Assembly (NCBI RefSeq): GCF_000972385.1
Contig: NZ_JXTE01000047.1
Coordinates: 6,297 to 70,296 of the forward strand
Direction: 5' to 3'
Length of the DNA: 64,000 nt
DNA from: Streptomyces sp. WM6386
GTDB taxonomy: Bacteria; Actinomycetota; Actinomycetes; Streptomycetales; Streptomycetaceae
The first letter of the stretch is position 1, and the number at the start of each line of letters is the position of its first letter. The notes under the pieces were generated by a model. It was given only the letters and a program-made list of their open reading frames with translations, made no database searches and had not been told where the DNA came from. Shown here piece by piece: positions 34,229 to 43,169 of the stretch. Both the position numbers and the translations under genes were made by a program.

Positions 34229-36232
34229 CTACGGGCGCCAGTCGATCAGTACGCCGTCGTAGAGCTCCGCGTCCGTGAGTTCCTTGGGGGTCGGGCCCGC
34301 GTGGAAGAAGGCCGTGTTGTCGGTCTTCAGTTTGCGGAGGTAGTCGAACGCCTTGTTCTCGTGCTCGCCGAACGCGACGAAGGAGAAGAACACCGAGGGG
34401 TGGGTCTTCGCGGCGTCGGTCAGGGCCTGGGTGGCGGGGGTCTTCGCGTCGGGGGCGCCGTCGGTCTGGAAGACGACCAGGGCGGGGGTCTGCGCGTCGG
34501 GGATGTTCTTGTCGTAGTGGGCGAGTACGGCTTCCACGGCGGCGTGGTAGCTGGTGCGGCCCATGCGGCCGAGGCCGGCGTGCGCCTCGTCGATCGCGTC
34601 CTTCGGGGAGGCGGGGGTGAGGTCGGTGGTGCCGTCGACCTCGGTGGAGAAGAAGACGACGTGGACGGCGGGGGTGCCGGCTTCGGTGTCCGGGGTGAGG
34701 TGGGTCGCGAGCGCGAGGGTCTGGTCGGCGAGGGCCTGAGCGGAGCCGTCCTTGTAGTACGGGCGCATGCTCGCCGAGCGGTCCAGGACGAGGTAGGTCC
34801 TGGCGCGGGCGGTGGTGAGGCCGGCCTTGGCGAGGGCGAGGGCGGCGGCGTCGTGGGCGACCGTCGCCTCGGCTTCGCCTTCGGCGGCCGCGGCGATCGG
34901 TTCGGGGGGGGTGGGTTCCTCGACGGCCGACTGCGGGTCGGGTTCTGCCGCCGGCTCGGGGGCGCTCTCTTCGGCGGACGGCTCGGGCTGGGTTTCAGCG
35001 ACCGCCTCGGACTCGGTGGTGGGCTCGGGGGCGGGCTCTACGACCGGCTCCGGGGTGGGCTCCTCCGTGACCTGCGCGACCGCCTCCGGCGAGGTTTCCT
35101 CGACGACCGTCTCGGGCTCGGCCTCTACGGCGGGCTCAGTGGTCTCGGTTTCCACGGCAGCGGCCGCCTCGGCGGGCTCCGGCGCGGGCTCCTCGGCCAC
35201 GGGCTCCGCCTCGGGAGCCGTTTCCGCAGTTGCTTCCGGGGTGGGCTCGTCCTCGACAGGAGCCTCGGCGGAGGGTGCCTCCTCTGCGGTCGGCTCTTCG
35301 ACGACGGGCGTCTCATCGGTGGCCGGGGCCTCGGCGGGGGCGACCTCCGCGACGGGCTCCTCGGCAGTCGTCGGCTCCTCTGCGGCCGCGTCCGGCGCGG
35401 ACGCCTCGACCGCAGGCTCCGGCTCAGGCTCGGGGGCGGCTTCGGCGGTGGGCTCCGGCTGGGTCTCCGCGGCCGGCTCCGGGGCGGTTTCCGCGACCGG
35501 CTCGGTGTCGGCTGTCGCGGCGGGTTCCTCGGCCGTCGGCGCCTCTTCCGTGACGGGTTCGGCAGCCGTCTCGTGCACGGCGGTCTCCTTGACCGCAGGC
35601 TCCGGCTCAGGCTCGGGGGCGGCTTCGGCGGTGGGCTCCGGCTGGGTCTCCGTGACCGGCTCCGGGGCGGTTTCCGCGACCGGCTCGGTGTCGGCTGTCG
35701 CGGCGGGTTCCTCGGCCGTCGGCGCCTCTTCCGTGGCGGGTTCGGCAGCCGTCTCGTGCACGGCGGTCTCCTCGACCGGCGCGGACTCCTCGACCTTCGC
35801 CTTCTCCTTGACCGGCTCCGCCACGGCGGTCTCCGCCACAGCCTCCGCGGTGGGGACCGGCGTCGGCTCCTCCGCGGACTCAGCGGCCGCTCCCGGTGTC
35901 GCCTCCTCGGCGACCACCGGCGCGGTATCCGCCGAGCCCGCCGCGGGCTCCCGTTCATCCGCCGGGCCGGCCGGCTTCGGTACCGCCACGTTGTCGAACG
36001 CCGCCGACACCAGATCGTGCTCGTCCTTGGTCGACAGGGACGCCGACGTCGACGGACGCTGCTCCGGGACCTGAACCGAGGCCGAGGCCGAGGCCGGGGC
36101 CGGCGTCGGGGTCGAGGGCTCGGGTGACGGCGAGGGCACCGTCGGCTTTGTCCCTTCCGCACCCTCTGCCTCGGCGCTACGCCCCTTGCGTGACCGGCCG
36201 AACGCGTTCCGCAGGAGAGTGAGAATGCCCAT
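34229..36232 (-). CDS. VWA-domain protein with long Ala/Glu/Pro/Thr-rich repeat region
   Basis: 667 residues. The C-terminal von Willebrand A domain (about 475-665) has a complete MIDAS start in [17 protein letters not shown] and later [12 protein letters not shown] and SFVAFGE, close to the TerY/TerF-type VWA proteins of stress and tellurite modules. The preceding 420 residues are disordered, made of A, E, P, T and V, including an almost exact 61-residue tandem duplication (183 bp). There is no signal peptide, so it is probably cytoplasmic. The ATG at 36232 follows GAAGGG; the frame continues to 36361 without support. Confidence 0.85.
35411..35776. repeat. 183-bp tandem duplication inside the VWA gene
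   Basis: 35411-35593 and 35594-35776 are nearly identical (both begin CGCAGGCTCCGGCTCAGGCT), differing at a handful of positions. The unit is a multiple of three and encodes 61 residues of the disordered region. Confidence 0.85.
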
Positions 36233-36419
36233 GTGCGCAACCCTTCGCGTGAGTTGATGCCCGTAAATCCCTGGCCAGGACGGACACGTAAGGTTAGCGG
36301 CCTCGGATGGTGATCTTGGGGAGGGGCGGACACAGGACCCTGCCTCCGTCAAGACCGCCAACCGGCCACAGGCCGGTCCCCATCCTCCCCCGGGCCGCCA
36401 ACTCCCTTACCGCTACCTC

Positions 36420-36452
36420 GGATTCACCGGCCGTTCACCGAGAGTCCCCGCT
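36420..36452 (+). promoter_or_regulatory. PHO box upstream of the PhoX gene
   Basis: Three consecutive 11-base units, GGATTCACCGG, CCGTTCACCGA and GAGTCCCCGCT. The first two carry the PhoP direct-repeat core (GTTCACC-like) in register; the third is degenerate. A TAGCGT -10 box follows at 36471-36476, so the box overlaps the -35 position as for PhoP-activated promoters. Confidence 0.65.
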
Positions 36453-36526
36453 GCCGCACAAACGGGCTCCTAGCGTCCGTGACGCGGATTCAAGGGGATT
36501 CCATGGGGAAGCAAGGGGAATACAAA

Positions 36527-38599
36527 ATGCGCAAACTGCTGCCGTTGATCAGAACGTCGTCGTCCGACGCGCACCCGGGCGGCCGCTCCGCCCTGACCTG
36601 CCTGTACCGGTGCGGCAACGCCTGCTTCCACGAGGCGCCCAACACCAGCGCCAACGAGTACGTCGGCGACGTCATCGCCGGTGCGGTCAGCCGGCGGTCG
36701 ATCATGCAGGCCGCCGCCGTCGTCACGGTCGCCGCAGCCGCCGGTTCGGCCACCGTCGCGGCCGCCCCCCAGGCCCACGCCGCCACCGACGCGACCGCCG
36801 GCTCGTACAGGCCCGGAAACGGCAAGGCCGCCCGCGGGCTCCGTTTCACCCCGGTCGCGCCCAACACCGCCGACCAGGTCACCGTCCCGGACGGCTACGC
36901 CCAGAACGTCGTCGTCCGCTGGGGCGAGCCCATCCTGCGCGGTGCGCCCGCCTTCGACCCGGAGAACCAGAGCGCCGCCGCCCAGGCCGGACAGTTCGGG
37001 TACAACAACGACTACCTGACCCTGCTCCCGCTGGGCCACGGCAAGCAGCTCCTCGTCGCCAACCACGAGTACACCGACGAGGTGCTCATGTTCCGCGGCT
37101 ACGACGCCGCCAACCCCACCCGCGAGCAGGTCGAGATCGCCTGGGCCGCGCACGGGCTGTCCGCCGTCGTCGTCGAGGAGAGCCGCAAGACCGGCAAGCT
37201 CACCGTCGTACCCCGCCATCCCCTCAACCGTCGTGTCACGGCCACCACCGAGTTCCGGCTCACCGGCCCGGCCGCCGGATCGGACCTTCTGAAGACCTCC
37301 GCCGACCCCACCGGCACCAAGGTCCTCGGGACGCTCAACAACTGCTCGGGCGGTACGACCCCCTGGGGCACGAGCCTGCACGGCGAGGAGAACTTCAACC
37401 AGTACTTCGCCAACAGCAGCCGGGCCACCGACAAGCGGTACGGCATCGGGACGGGCGCGACCGAGCGCAAGTGGGAACGCTTCGACAAGCGCTTCGACGT
37501 CGCCCAGGAGCCCAACGAGGTCCACCGGTTCGGATACGTCGTCGAGTTCGACCCGTACGACCCGACCTCCACGCCCCGCAAGCACACCGCCGTCGGCCGC
37601 TTCAAGCACGAAGGCGCCACCATCCGGCTCACCGACGACGGGCGCCCCGTCGTCTACTCCGGTGACGACGAGCGCTTCGACTACTTCTACAAGTTCGTCA
37701 GCAGCAAGCGCATGAAGAGGGGGACGGGCCGAGCCGTCCGCGAGCACAACCTCTCGCTGCTCGACGAGGGCACGCTCTACGTCGCCAAGCTCACCGGCGA
37801 CTCCCCCGCCATCGAGATCGACGGCACAGGCAAGCTGCCCTCCGACGGCGAGTTCGACGGCAGCGGCGAGTGGATACCGCTGGCCACCGCGACCGCCAAG
37901 GGTGCCGTCTCGCACGTCGACGGCATGAGCGCCGACGAGGTCTTCGTCTTCACCCGCCTCGCCGGTGACAAGGTCGGCGCGACCAAGATGGACCGGCCCG
38001 AGGACATCGAGCCGAACCCGCACACCGGCAAGGTGTACGTCGCCCTCACCAACAACACCAACCGCGGCGTCGGCAGCAACGCCCCGGCGGACGAGGCCAA
38101 CCCGCGCAATGCCAACAAGCACGGCCAGATCCTGGAGCTGACCGAGCGCTGGAACCGGCCGGAGAGCACGAAGTTCGCCTGGCTGCTGTTCCTCGTCGCC
38201 GGTGACCCGAACGACCCGGCCACCTACTTCGCCGGTTTCCCCAAGGACCGCGTCAGCCCCATCTCCTGCCCGGACAACGTCGCCTTCGACCCGCACGGCA
38301 ACCTGTGGATCTCCACCGACGGCGCCCAGCTCGGTTACCACGACGGTCTCTTCGGCGTCGCGACCAAGGGCGACCGGCGCGGTGAGCTCAAGCAGTTCCT
38401 GACCATGCCGATCGGCGCCGAGACCTGCGGCCCGATCGTCCAGGACCGCCGTGTCCTGGTCGCCGTCCAGCACCCGGGCGAGATCAGCGGGGCGACCGTG
38501 GAGAGCCCGGCGAGCGTCTGGCCCGACGGACCGGGCAAGATCGTCCGTCCGGCGGTCGTGGCGGTGTGGCGCAAGGACGGCGACGACATCGGCGTCTGA
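36527..38599 (+). CDS. phoX: PhoX-family alkaline phosphatase, Tat exported
   Basis: 690 residues of the DUF839/PhoX family, secreted Ca2+/Fe3+ enzymes that release phosphate from organic esters. An atypically long N-terminus (with CLYRCGNACFHE) precedes the twin-arginine core SRRSIMQAAAVV, a pattern seen in other Streptomyces PhoX proteins. Conserved parts: LVANHEYTDEVLMF, NNCSGGTTPWGT, HGEENFNQYF, RPEDIEPNPHTGKVY (metal-binding Glu) and PDNVAFDPHGNLWISTDG. The ATG at 36527 has AGGGGAAT upstream; ATG 36503 also has a good site. The PHO box indicates control by PhoP under phosphate starvation. Confidence 0.9.
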   Translation: MRKLLPLIRTSSSDAHPGGRSALTCLYRCGNACFHEAPNTSANEYVGDVIAGAVSRRSIMQAAAVVTVAAAAGSATVAAAPQAHAATDATAGSYRPGNGKAARGLRFTPVAPNTADQVTVPDGYAQNVVVRWGEPILRGAPAFDPENQSAAAQAGQFGYNNDYLTLLPLGHGKQLLVANHEYTDEVLMFRGYDAANPTREQVEIAWAAHGLSAVVVEESRKTGKLTVVPRHPLNRRVTATTEFRLTGPAAGSDLLKTSADPTGTKVLGTLNNCSGGTTPWGTSLHGEENFNQYFANSSRATDKRYGIGTGATERKWERFDKRFDVAQEPNEVHRFGYVVEFDPYDPTSTPRKHTAVGRFKHEGATIRLTDDGRPVVYSGDDERFDYFYKFVSSKRMKRGTGRAVREHNLSLLDEGTLYVAKLTGDSPAIEIDGTGKLPSDGEFDGSGEWIPLATATAKGAVSHVDGMSADEVFVFTRLAGDKVGATKMDRPEDIEPNPHTGKVYVALTNNTNRGVGSNAPADEANPRNANKHGQILELTERWNRPESTKFAWLLFLVAGDPNDPATYFAGFPKDRVSPISCPDNVAFDPHGNLWISTDGAQLGYHDGLFGVATKGDRRGELKQFLTMPIGAETCGPIVQDRRVLVAVQHPGEISGATVESPASVWPDGPGKIVRPAVVAVWRKDGDDIGV

Positions 38600-38755
38600 G
38601 CCGTACGTCCCTAGTGGGTGGCTGGGACCGCGCGTTCCAGCCACTCCCGGTACGCGGGCGCCTGCCGTGCCGCCCCCCAGTACGCCTCCTCCAACGCGGG
38701 ATGCGCCCCGTCCAGGTCCGTCTCGTTACGGGCCGCGAGCAACAGCCGTACGCCT

Positions 38756-38774
38756 GGGGCCCCCTCTGGGGGAG
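38756..38774. repeat. small GC palindromic repeat, copy 1
   Basis: Sequence GGGGCCCCCTCTGGGGGAG. It shares 16 bases (reverse complement) with the copy at 38951-38972. Here it does not shift the LysR frame. Confidence 0.6.
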
Positions 38775-38950
38775 GGTCGCCCCGCAGCCGACGTACGGCC
38801 ATCTCGGGGCGGGGCGGGGCGGGGCAGACAGGACGGCTGGCAGACGGTGACGACCTCGCCGGTGGCGACCAGGGCGGCGGCCGTGTGGTAATCGCCGTGC
38901 AGGACACGGGGGTTGAACCCCGCGGCCCGGAACATCCGGTGTGCGGCGTC

Positions 38951-38972
38951 CTCCCCCAGAGGGGGCGCCCCC
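38951..38972. repeat. small GC palindromic repeat, copy 2, disrupting LysR
   Basis: Begins CTCCCCCAGAGGGGGC, followed by GCCCCC. Removing about 20 bases here restores one LysR frame from DPTVDGW into EDAAHRMF, so it looks like an insertion. Confidence 0.6.
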
Positions 38973-39291
38973 AGCCGTCGACGGTGGGGTCGATCATCCA
39001 CCGGTCCTGGGCCAGGTCGGCGAGGTCGACGACAGGCTTGGAGGTGGCCGGATGGTCGGTGGCCAGCGACATGAACTGCGGCTCCCGCTCGACGAGCACC
39101 CGCAGCCGCAGCCTCGGGCATCCGCAACGGACACCCCTCCACCTCGTGCACGAACGCCACGTCGAGCTGCCCGTCGGCGACCATGCGCGGCAGCGCATCG
39201 GGCGATACGTCCATGTGGAGCGTGGTTTCTACCCATATGGGGTGGGAGAGGTCTCTATGAATTGCTGCTGGGGAGTACGTACGGTTCGGGG

Positions 39292-39519
39292 GTGTTCGAA
39301 TTTGACCCCACCAGGCCGAAGTGGCAGCAGATCGCAGAGGTGGTCCGGCAGCGGATCGCCGACGGTGAGTACCCCGTGCGTGGACTGATCTCCGAAGTGA
39401 AGCGGGAGGCCGAATTCGGGGTCGCCCGCGAAACCGTCCGCAAGGCCACCCGCGCCCTGCGCGAGGAAGGCCTCATCACGACCACCCGAGGCATGGGGTC
39501 CTTCGTCGCCGATCGGTGA
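39292..39519 (+). CDS. small GntR-type winged-helix protein
   Basis: 75 residues, just a winged-helix domain: FEFDPTRPKWQQIAEVVRQR, EVKREAEFGVARETVRKATR and TTRGMGSFV (wing). Such one-domain GntR proteins are common in Streptomyces, often next to small unknown genes. The GTG at 39292 follows GGTTCGGGG. It starts right at the broken 5' edge of the LysR remnant, so an insertion or deletion probably brought it here. Its target is unknown; the Uma2 gene 109 bases downstream could be cotranscribed. Confidence 0.75.
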   Translation: MFEFDPTRPKWQQIAEVVRQRIADGEYPVRGLISEVKREAEFGVARETVRKATRALREEGLITTTRGMGSFVADR

Positions 39520-39628
39520 ACGGGGTCGAGTCGAAGGCATCAACTACGCTGGGCACCAGCCGTGGGACCCGCGTCTCGAACCGGGATCACGACCCTTTGA
39601 CCGTCTTCTGAGGCGCCTGGAGTAAGCC

Positions 39629-40201
39629 GTGACCGCTGAACTCCCCGACTGGATGATCCCGCCGAGGCCGAGCGGCTGGGAAGCCGACGACCTCGACCAC
39701 CTCCCCCAAGCGCCGCGGCACACCGAACTCATCGACGGAGCCCTGATCTTCATGATGTCGCCGCAGCGGCTCTGGCACTCCCGGCTCGTGCAGAAGCTGA
39801 CCCTCGCCTTGGAGCAGGCCGCCCCCGACGGGATCGAGGTCGCGCGCGAGATGACCGTCCGCCTCGACAACAAGAGCCGCCCCGAGCCCGACGTCCTGGT
39901 CACCACCGCCGCCTACGACCCTGACCGCACCTGGTACGCGCCCCAAGACGTCGCTCTCGTCATCGAGGTCGTCTCGGAGGAGTCGGCGGACCGCGACCGC
40001 TCGATGAAGCCGGTCAAGTACGCCCAGGCCAGGATTCCCCACTTCTGGCGCGTCGAGGACGAGGCCGGCGCACCCGTCGTCCACACCTACGAACTCGACA
40101 CGATGACGAGCACCTACGTGCCCACCGGCATTCACCGTGGCCGCCTGGCCGTGACTGTTCCCTTCTCTCTGGACATCGATCTCAAGAACCTCGTGGCCTG
40201 A
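39629..40201 (+). CDS. Uma2-family (DUF820) restriction-endonuclease-fold protein
   Basis: 190 residues. The PD-(D/E)xK fold is visible in TELIDGALIFMMSP, SRPEPDVLVTTAAYD (active-site Asp), VALVIEVVSEESADRDR (Glu and following acidic residues) and KPVKYAQARIPHFWRVE. Uma2 proteins are putative nucleases that multiply in Streptomyces and cyanobacteria; role unknown. GTG start with GGAG nine bases upstream. A second member lies at 58095. Confidence 0.85.
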   Translation: MTAELPDWMIPPRPSGWEADDLDHLPQAPRHTELIDGALIFMMSPQRLWHSRLVQKLTLALEQAAPDGIEVAREMTVRLDNKSRPEPDVLVTTAAYDPDRTWYAPQDVALVIEVVSEESADRDRSMKPVKYAQARIPHFWRVEDEAGAPVVHTYELDTMTSTYVPTGIHRGRLAVTVPFSLDIDLKNLVA

Positions 40202-40229
40202 CCCCGTGCCCTGACCTCGCGTCCGGTGC

Positions 40230-42176
40230 TCAGCGAGGCGACGCGATCGCCCGAGCCGCCGCCACCTCTTGGCGCAGGGGCTCCAGCACGCTTCCCGCCG
40301 GGCCCGTGAGGTCCGTGCGGACCTCGTACAGTGTCTCGGCCTCCCGGACACCGTCCGCCAACTCCCGGAGTTGCCGCACCACTTGGGAGACCTCGGCCTT
40401 CGACGGCAGCGGCGCCCCGTGCTTGGTGCGTACTCTCGCGGCCGTCGTCGCGTCGACGATCCGTTCCACGGCGACGACGAGCGGCCACCAGGCAGCCGCG
40501 CGGCGGCCCGTCGGCGGCGGTTCGGTCAGCGCCCGTTGGAACTCCGTACGGATGACCGACAGGTCGCGGTACAGGCGGCGGCGCATACGGGCGCGGGCCG
40601 GGGGGTCCACCGGCTCCGTGCCGAAGGCGGATTCCACGTAGCGCGCGGTGTCCGACACCGCGTCCGCGAGCCGGTCGCCCACCCGGGTGTGCCAGCTTTC
40701 CGGCCACAGCAAGTAGCCCGCGACCAGGGCGATTCCGCAGCCCATCAGCGAGTCCACGAGGCGAGGCATCAGCAGGGCTGTGCCCTGGTGGTTCAGTACG
40801 TCCGAGAGCAGCAGGATCACCGGGGTGATCGCGGCCGTCTGGTAGCCGTAGCCGCGTGGGGTCAGGGCCGGGATCAGGGGTGCCAGGGCCAGCATCACCG
40901 GGACGTCCCACCAGCCGCGTGGCACCTGTGACAGCACCGCCGCCGCGATGACCAGCCCGCCCACCGTGCCCACCGCCCGCAGCAGCGCCCGCGAGAAGAC
41001 GGAGCCGAAGTCCGGCTTCAGGACGAAGGTGATGGTCAGGGCCACCCAGTACGAGCGGGGCACCGGGACGATCGAGACCAGCACCTGTGCCACGCCGATG
41101 CAGAGGGCGAGGCGGAGGCCGTAACGCCAGGACGCCGCCGACAGGGCCACGTTGCGGGCGGCCTGGGCGGCGCGGACGCGCAGCGCGGCGGGGCGGCCCA
41201 GGCGGTCCGCGATGCCCCGGGGGTCCACATCGGGGGCCGCCACGACCTCGGACGCGTGGCGCAGGGCGTGGTCCACCGCGCGGGCCGTCTCGGTCGTGGC
41301 CACCGGCAACCGGAGCCCTATCGGGCCCGTGTAGCCGGTCTCGATCGCCTGGGCCAGGTGGCGTACCGCCTCCGGGATCTCCGGCGCCAGCGGCCTGCCG
41401 CTGAGTTGGGCCGCGGGGGCCGCCTCCACCACCGGGGTGATCGCGTTCAACTGGGCGAGGAGACGGGTGAGTTCGGGGCTGCGGCCGTGGTGGCGGGCGC
41501 GCCGGGCCAGGACCAGGTCGTACGACTGGTTCAGGGACTGGGTGACGGCGTGCCGGGCCTCGTCGTAGTCCGGGGTACCGCAGGCCGCCATCAAGGCCGC
41601 CACCGTCCGGTACGTGCCCGCCACCGCCGCCCGCTCCGGCACCCCCGACCTGAGCGGCCAGGCCAGCAGGGCGAGGACGAGCACCAGCAGGCCGCCGCCG
41701 GTCATCAGAAGCGGGGCCAGCCACCACTCGCCCGGCATCGGCAGGCCCGCGCCCACCACCGAGTTCAGCAGCAGGAGCAGGCCGGAGACCGACGCCACCG
41801 CGCCGATCGTCGAGATCATCCCGGAGACCAGCGCGATGCCGGTCACCACCGCCACGGCCAGCCATCCATGGCCGTACACCAGCGAACCCAGGGTCACCCC
41901 CACCGCGCCGAACAGCTGCGGGATCGCGATGTTGAGGATCCGCATCCGGTACGCGTCGGCGGTGTCGCCGATGACGCCGGAGAGGGCGCCCATGGAGGCG
42001 AGGGCGCCGTACGTCGGCTGGTCGACGGCCAGTCCGACGGTCAGCGGGAGGGCCATCGCGATCGCCGCGCGGGCCACCGCCGCCCAGTTGACGGGCGCCT
42101 GTTGGGTCTGGAGGTTCCGGACCAGCCAGTCGGGGGGTGTGAGGCCGATGCGGGACATGGGCCTATTACACGTCAT
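40230..42176 (-). CDS. FUSC-family membrane transporter
   Basis: 648 residues in two similar halves, each with a cluster of about five to six membrane helices followed by a cytoplasmic helical part, as in FUSC/AaeB-type exporters of aromatic acids and related compounds. Recognisable: QPTYGALASMGALSGVIGD, RSYWVALTITFVLKPDFGS (the FUSC signature) and RAVGTVGGLVIAAAVL. The first ATG overlaps the stop of the upstream EEP gene (ATGA), so the genes are coupled; a second ATG at 42158 is possible. Substrate unknown. Confidence 0.87.
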   Translation of the reverse strand: MTCNRPMSRIGLTPPDWLVRNLQTQQAPVNWAAVARAAIAMALPLTVGLAVDQPTYGALASMGALSGVIGDTADAYRMRILNIAIPQLFGAVGVTLGSLVYGHGWLAVAVVTGIALVSGMISTIGAVASVSGLLLLLNSVVGAGLPMPGEWWLAPLLMTGGGLLVLVLALLAWPLRSGVPERAAVAGTYRTVAALMAACGTPDYDEARHAVTQSLNQSYDLVLARRARHHGRSPELTRLLAQLNAITPVVEAAPAAQLSGRPLAPEIPEAVRHLAQAIETGYTGPIGLRLPVATTETARAVDHALRHASEVVAAPDVDPRGIADRLGRPAALRVRAAQAARNVALSAASWRYGLRLALCIGVAQVLVSIVPVPRSYWVALTITFVLKPDFGSVFSRALLRAVGTVGGLVIAAAVLSQVPRGWWDVPVMLALAPLIPALTPRGYGYQTAAITPVILLLSDVLNHQGTALLMPRLVDSLMGCGIALVAGYLLWPESWHTRVGDRLADAVSDTARYVESAFGTEPVDPPARARMRRRLYRDLSVIRTEFQRALTEPPPTGRRAAAWWPLVVAVERIVDATTAARVRTKHGAPLPSKAEVSQVVRQLRELADGVREAETLYEVRTDLTGPAGSVLEPLRQEVAAARAIASPR

Positions 42177-43159
42177 CCCCGGCCGTGCAGGATGATCTCC
42201 ACCAGCAGGGCCCGGTGGTCGGTGTCGGCCAGGTCCAGGAAGCGGGCCGTCTCCGCCGAGAAGTCCGAGGAGAGCAGGACGTGGTCGATCTGCGCCCCGA
42301 GCGCCGGCGCGGTCCGGGCCGGCCAGCTCGGTGTGCGGTCGTCGCCGGCGAGCCGGGCGGCGTCGCGCAGCCCGGTGTCGAGGATGCGGCGGAAGGCGGC
42401 GTGGTCCTGGGAGGCGTTGAAGTCGCCCGCCAGCAGGGTCGTCCCGCCCGCCTGCTCCGCCGCGAAGTCCCGTAGTGCGCCCAGCTCACGCCGCCACACG
42501 TCCACCTGCCCGGGGAGCGGCGGCATCGGGTGCGCGAGCTGAAGCCGTACGGCATGCCCGCGCACATCGGCGACGGCGCCGGGCATGCCCATCGTGCCGG
42601 GGATCTGATCCGTGGCCTTCAGCGGAAACCGGCTGAGGATTACGGACCCCGCGGAGCCGCCGCCCTCGACGGCCTGGCGGTGCGGATAGGTGCCGCCCAG
42701 GGTCCGCTTCAGCTCGGCGTCGCAGGTGTACTCGCACTCCTGCACGAACACCAGGTCCGGCTTCTCCCGCCGCACGGCGTCGATCAGCGCCCCGGTGGCC
42801 TGCCCGAACTCCACGTTCGAGGTCAGCACCCGGAAGGAGGCGACCGCGGCCCCGCCCGGCTCGGTGCTCTTGCCGTACGGCTCGATGAACCAGGCCAGCA
42901 GTCCGAGCAGGACGACACTCCACACCACGCCGGGCCACCAGCGGGCGAGCAGGACGAGGGCAAGGCCGAGGGCGGTGGGTGCGACCAGCCAGGGCAGGAA
43001 GGCGAGGAACTGGGGGACGGGCGTGATCCCGTCGGTGTCGGCGAGCCGGCACCCCATGACGACACTGACGACGGCGAACAGCACGGCGGCGATCCGGATG
43101 CCGAGTTTCTGTCGTGCTCGCCGCTCTCGTCGTACGGGTCGTTCCTCGGGACTGCTCAC
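42173..43159 (-). CDS. membrane-anchored endonuclease/exonuclease/phosphatase-family protein
   Basis: 328 residues. Three N-terminal membrane helices (about 20-95) precede an EEP (DNase I-like) domain facing the outside. Catalytic motifs are intact: VLTSNVEFG (Asn), VFVQECE (metal Glu), LLAGDFNASQDH (Asp, Asn), AQIDHVLLS and LADTDHRALLVEI (Asp-His pair). Members hydrolyse phosphodiesters in nucleic acids, lipids or inositol phosphates; the substrate is open. Coupled by ATGA to the following transporter. Confidence 0.87.
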   Translation of the reverse strand: MSSPEERPVRRERRARQKLGIRIAAVLFAVVSVVMGCRLADTDGITPVPQFLAFLPWLVAPTALGLALVLLARWWPGVVWSVVLLGLLAWFIEPYGKSTEPGGAAVASFRVLTSNVEFGQATGALIDAVRREKPDLVFVQECEYTCDAELKRTLGGTYPHRQAVEGGGSAGSVILSRFPLKATDQIPGTMGMPGAVADVRGHAVRLQLAHPMPPLPGQVDVWRRELGALRDFAAEQAGGTTLLAGDFNASQDHAAFRRILDTGLRDAARLAGDDRTPSWPARTAPALGAQIDHVLLSSDFSAETARFLDLADTDHRALLVEIILHGRG

Positions 43160-43169
43160 CGCTCCGAGC

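Larger units (their letters stand above)
38611..39233 (-). pseudogene. LysR-family regulator remnant, truncated and frameshifted
   Basis: Only the effector-binding half of a LysR protein remains: ETTLHMDVSPDALPRMV, LDVAFVHEVEG, LVEREPQFMSLATDHPA, DRWMIDPTVDGW, DAAHRMFRAAGFNPRVL, VVTVCQPS and the end EEAYWGAARQAPAYREWLE, scattered over different frames. Lesions: a GCTGCG duplication near 39110, a roughly 20-base GC palindrome at 38951-38972, and a (GGGGC)4 tract at 38806-38825. The N-terminal DNA-binding domain is absent beyond 39233. It cannot act as a regulator. Confidence 0.75.

Noticed and set aside
34812..36074. Ser/Gly/Ala-rich plus-strand frame over the VWA repeat region
   Set aside because: Produced by the Ala/Glu/Pro codon repeats of the minus-strand gene; no signal peptide or start context.
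36470..38644. 724-codon minus-strand open frame across phoX
   Set aside because: Antisense shadow of a clear PhoX protein; Gly/Val/Asp-rich text with no motif.
40132..41865. 577-codon minus-strand frame over the FUSC gene
   Set aside because: Out of frame with the membrane protein and made of Gly/Arg/Pro runs; shadow.
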